The notes under the pieces: model-generated | Told to the model about the DNA's origin: nothing | The model's input: only the letters and a program-made list of their open reading frames with translations | Databases searched by the model: none | NCBI RefSeq assembly: GCF_003058325.1 | Contig: NZ_CP028843.1 | Coordinates: 549,501-613,500, forward strand | DNA length: 64,000 bases | Direction of reading: 5' to 3' | Origin: Methylobacterium currus | GTDB lineage: Bacteria; Pseudomonadota; Alphaproteobacteria; Rhizobiales; Beijerinckiaceae | In this document: piece after piece, positions 62,957 to 64,000 of the stretch | Layout: every line of letters starts with the position of its first letter | Numbering within the stretch: position 1 is the first letter of the stretch | Position numbers and translations under genes: made by a program

Positions 62957-63823
62957 TCACAGCGAGACGCCGGCCGGCATGTCGGCCTCGGTCACGCCCA
63001 CCAGCTCCATGTTCGACACGATGGTCTGGCGGATGAAGCCGAGACCCTTGTTGTAGTCGATCCAGGTGTTGACGAAGTCGCGCAGGGTCTTGTCGCGCTC
63101 GCGCCGGAAGCCGGCATTCGAGGTGGTGGCGAAGACCGGGTTCGGCACCACCAATTGCCCCAGCGCCGCGTTCTTCTTCAGCACGGTCATCGCCAGCATC
63201 AGAATCAGGCACTGCGCGTCGACCCGGCCGGTCGAGAGCGCCAGCGTCGCCTCGTCGGCGGACTTGAAGCGCACGACCTGGGCCTTCGGGCAGAGCCGGG
63301 TCACGACGGCGTCATGCGAGGACCCGACATCGACCGCGAGCTTGACGTCGGGGCTGTTCAGCTCGGCCCAGGTCTTCGGAGCAAACCCCTTCTTGGCGAT
63401 CACCGTAAAGGCGTTGCTGAACACCGGCACGGAGAAATCGACCACCAGCGCCCGCTTCGGGGTCGGGTTGAGGCCGAAAAACAGGTCGATCTTGTTGGCC
63501 TGGAGGTCGAGCACCGCATTGCCCCAGGTGGTCTCGGACAGTTCCAGCTCCGCCTCGAGCTCGGCCGCGAGGGCCTTCGCCATGTCGACGTAGAAGCCGC
63601 GCCACTGCCCGCTGGCAATGTCCTTCTGGTAATAGGGCGCGCCGCCCGCCACCGCCGCGGTGCGCAGCTTCTTCGTCCGGCGAATCCGGTCGAAGGCGCT
63701 CTCGGAGGCGTCCTGCGCCCGGGCCGGGGTCACGAGCGCGGAGGCGGCCGCCCCCGCCGCCGCGGTGCCGGCCCCGAAGAGGCCTGTTCCAACGAGGCCT
63801 GCCAGCGATCTGCGCGACAGCAT
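62957..63823 (-). CDS. ABC importer substrate-binding protein, family 3
   Basis: A 288-residue periplasmic protein. ATG 63823 has AAGGA upstream; a GTG one codon earlier is possible. Residues 1-36 include a twin-arginine-like start MLSRRSLAGLVGTGLFG and an Ala-rich hydrophobic core ending PARAQ. The core has RGFYVDMAKALAAELEAELE, TTWGNAVLDLQANKIDLFFG and LNPTPKRALVVDFSVPVFSN, all typical of SBP_bac_3. First gene of the five-gene operon. The ligand is unknown. Confidence 0.9.
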   Translation of the reverse strand: MLSRRSLAGLVGTGLFGAGTAAAGAAASALVTPARAQDASESAFDRIRRTKKLRTAAVAGGAPYYQKDIASGQWRGFYVDMAKALAAELEAELELSETTWGNAVLDLQANKIDLFFGLNPTPKRALVVDFSVPVFSNAFTVIAKKGFAPKTWAELNSPDVKLAVDVGSSHDAVVTRLCPKAQVVRFKSADEATLALSTGRVDAQCLILMLAMTVLKKNAALGQLVVPNPVFATTSNAGFRRERDKTLRDFVNTWIDYNKGLGFIRQTIVSNMELVGVTEADMPAGVSL

Positions 63824-63914
63824 CACGAAAATTCCTTCTTCACGCGCGTTCCTCACCGTCGCGCTTAGCACGTGGCGGGCCAGAGGCCACGGGGAACGAA
63901 CGGACGAGCGGTTT

Positions 63915-64000
63915 AATCCACCTCGCAAAACTCCCGCTGCGCCGACGCCGCCACAGTGAGCGACGACGGTGAGCGGGAGTTTTGTGAGAGACACTCAATC
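63915..64000. repeat. Dispersed inverted repeat, copy 2
   Basis: Arms CTCGCAAAACTCCCGCT (63922-63938) and AGCGGGAGTTTTGTGAG (63972-63988), one mismatch, followed by AGACACTCAATC. Its right end, read in reverse, matches the left end of copy 1 (29181). The element may continue beyond the window edge. It lies upstream of the importer operon. Confidence 0.8.

Overview
The window reads as chromosomal DNA from a very GC-rich alphaproteobacterium, most likely Methylobacterium or a close relative in the Methylobacteriaceae (inference). Reasons: strong GC bias with long antisense open frames, a MucR-type regulator, NepR/EcfG stress signals (GGAAC-N16/17-CGTT promoters), an AlgI-like MBOAT cluster, and families typical of Hyphomicrobiales. 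No rRNA, tRNA, insertion sequence, prophage or CRISPR array was recognised.

Layout. 1-9.4 kb: stress and redox functions (photolyase-like flavoprotein, KatG, Nudix and TusA-like pair, glutamate-cysteine ligase) mixed with small secreted or membrane proteins and a gene-poor stretch holding a 15-bp tandem repeat. 9.5-13 kb: dnaE. 13.3-16.1 kb: a GMC oxidoreductase flanked by two AT-rich islands and a small AT-rich gene, probably acquired. 16.2-24.2 kb: YcaQ-like glycosylase beside ilvD, an amidohydrolase, an ABC half-transporter and a DUF2254 membrane protein. 24.3-25.4 kb: an orphan NepR-like anti-sigma factor divergent from a secreted phospholipase-A2-like protein with a near-perfect EcfG promoter. 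27-29.2 kb: aldo/keto reductase, lactonase-type amidohydrolase and mutarotase, a set that fits oxidation of L-fucose or a related 6-deoxy sugar. 29.3-29.9 kb: a MmcQ/YjbR-like gene broken by one extra base in a C6 run. 30-39.5 kb: an IclR-regulated acyl-CoA cluster (orphan Liv-type binding protein, NDP-forming acyl-CoA synthetase, two thiolase-fold proteins without the usual cysteine, enoyl-CoA hydratase, SDR, DUF35 Zn-ribbon), followed by oxalate decarboxylase. 41-47 kb: Orn/Arg/Lys decarboxylase with a GNAT, then a three-gene polysaccharide O-acetylation module. 47.5-52 kb: a MucR variant, MFS plus AraC, and an agmatinase-family ureohydrolase.

52-56.3 kb is a hexuronate oxidation cluster: lactonase, hexuronate-type MFS, GntR with a palindromic operator candidate, and uronate dehydrogenase. 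56.4-58.2 kb is an NsrR/Hmp nitric-oxide detoxification pair with two 23-bp operator candidates. 59.5-63.8 kb is a tightly overlapped operon: polar amino-acid-type ABC importer, SDR and an enolase-superfamily MLE-like enzyme of unknown substrate. Dispersed palindromes separate many units. One element occurs at 29.2 kb and again at the right edge of the window.
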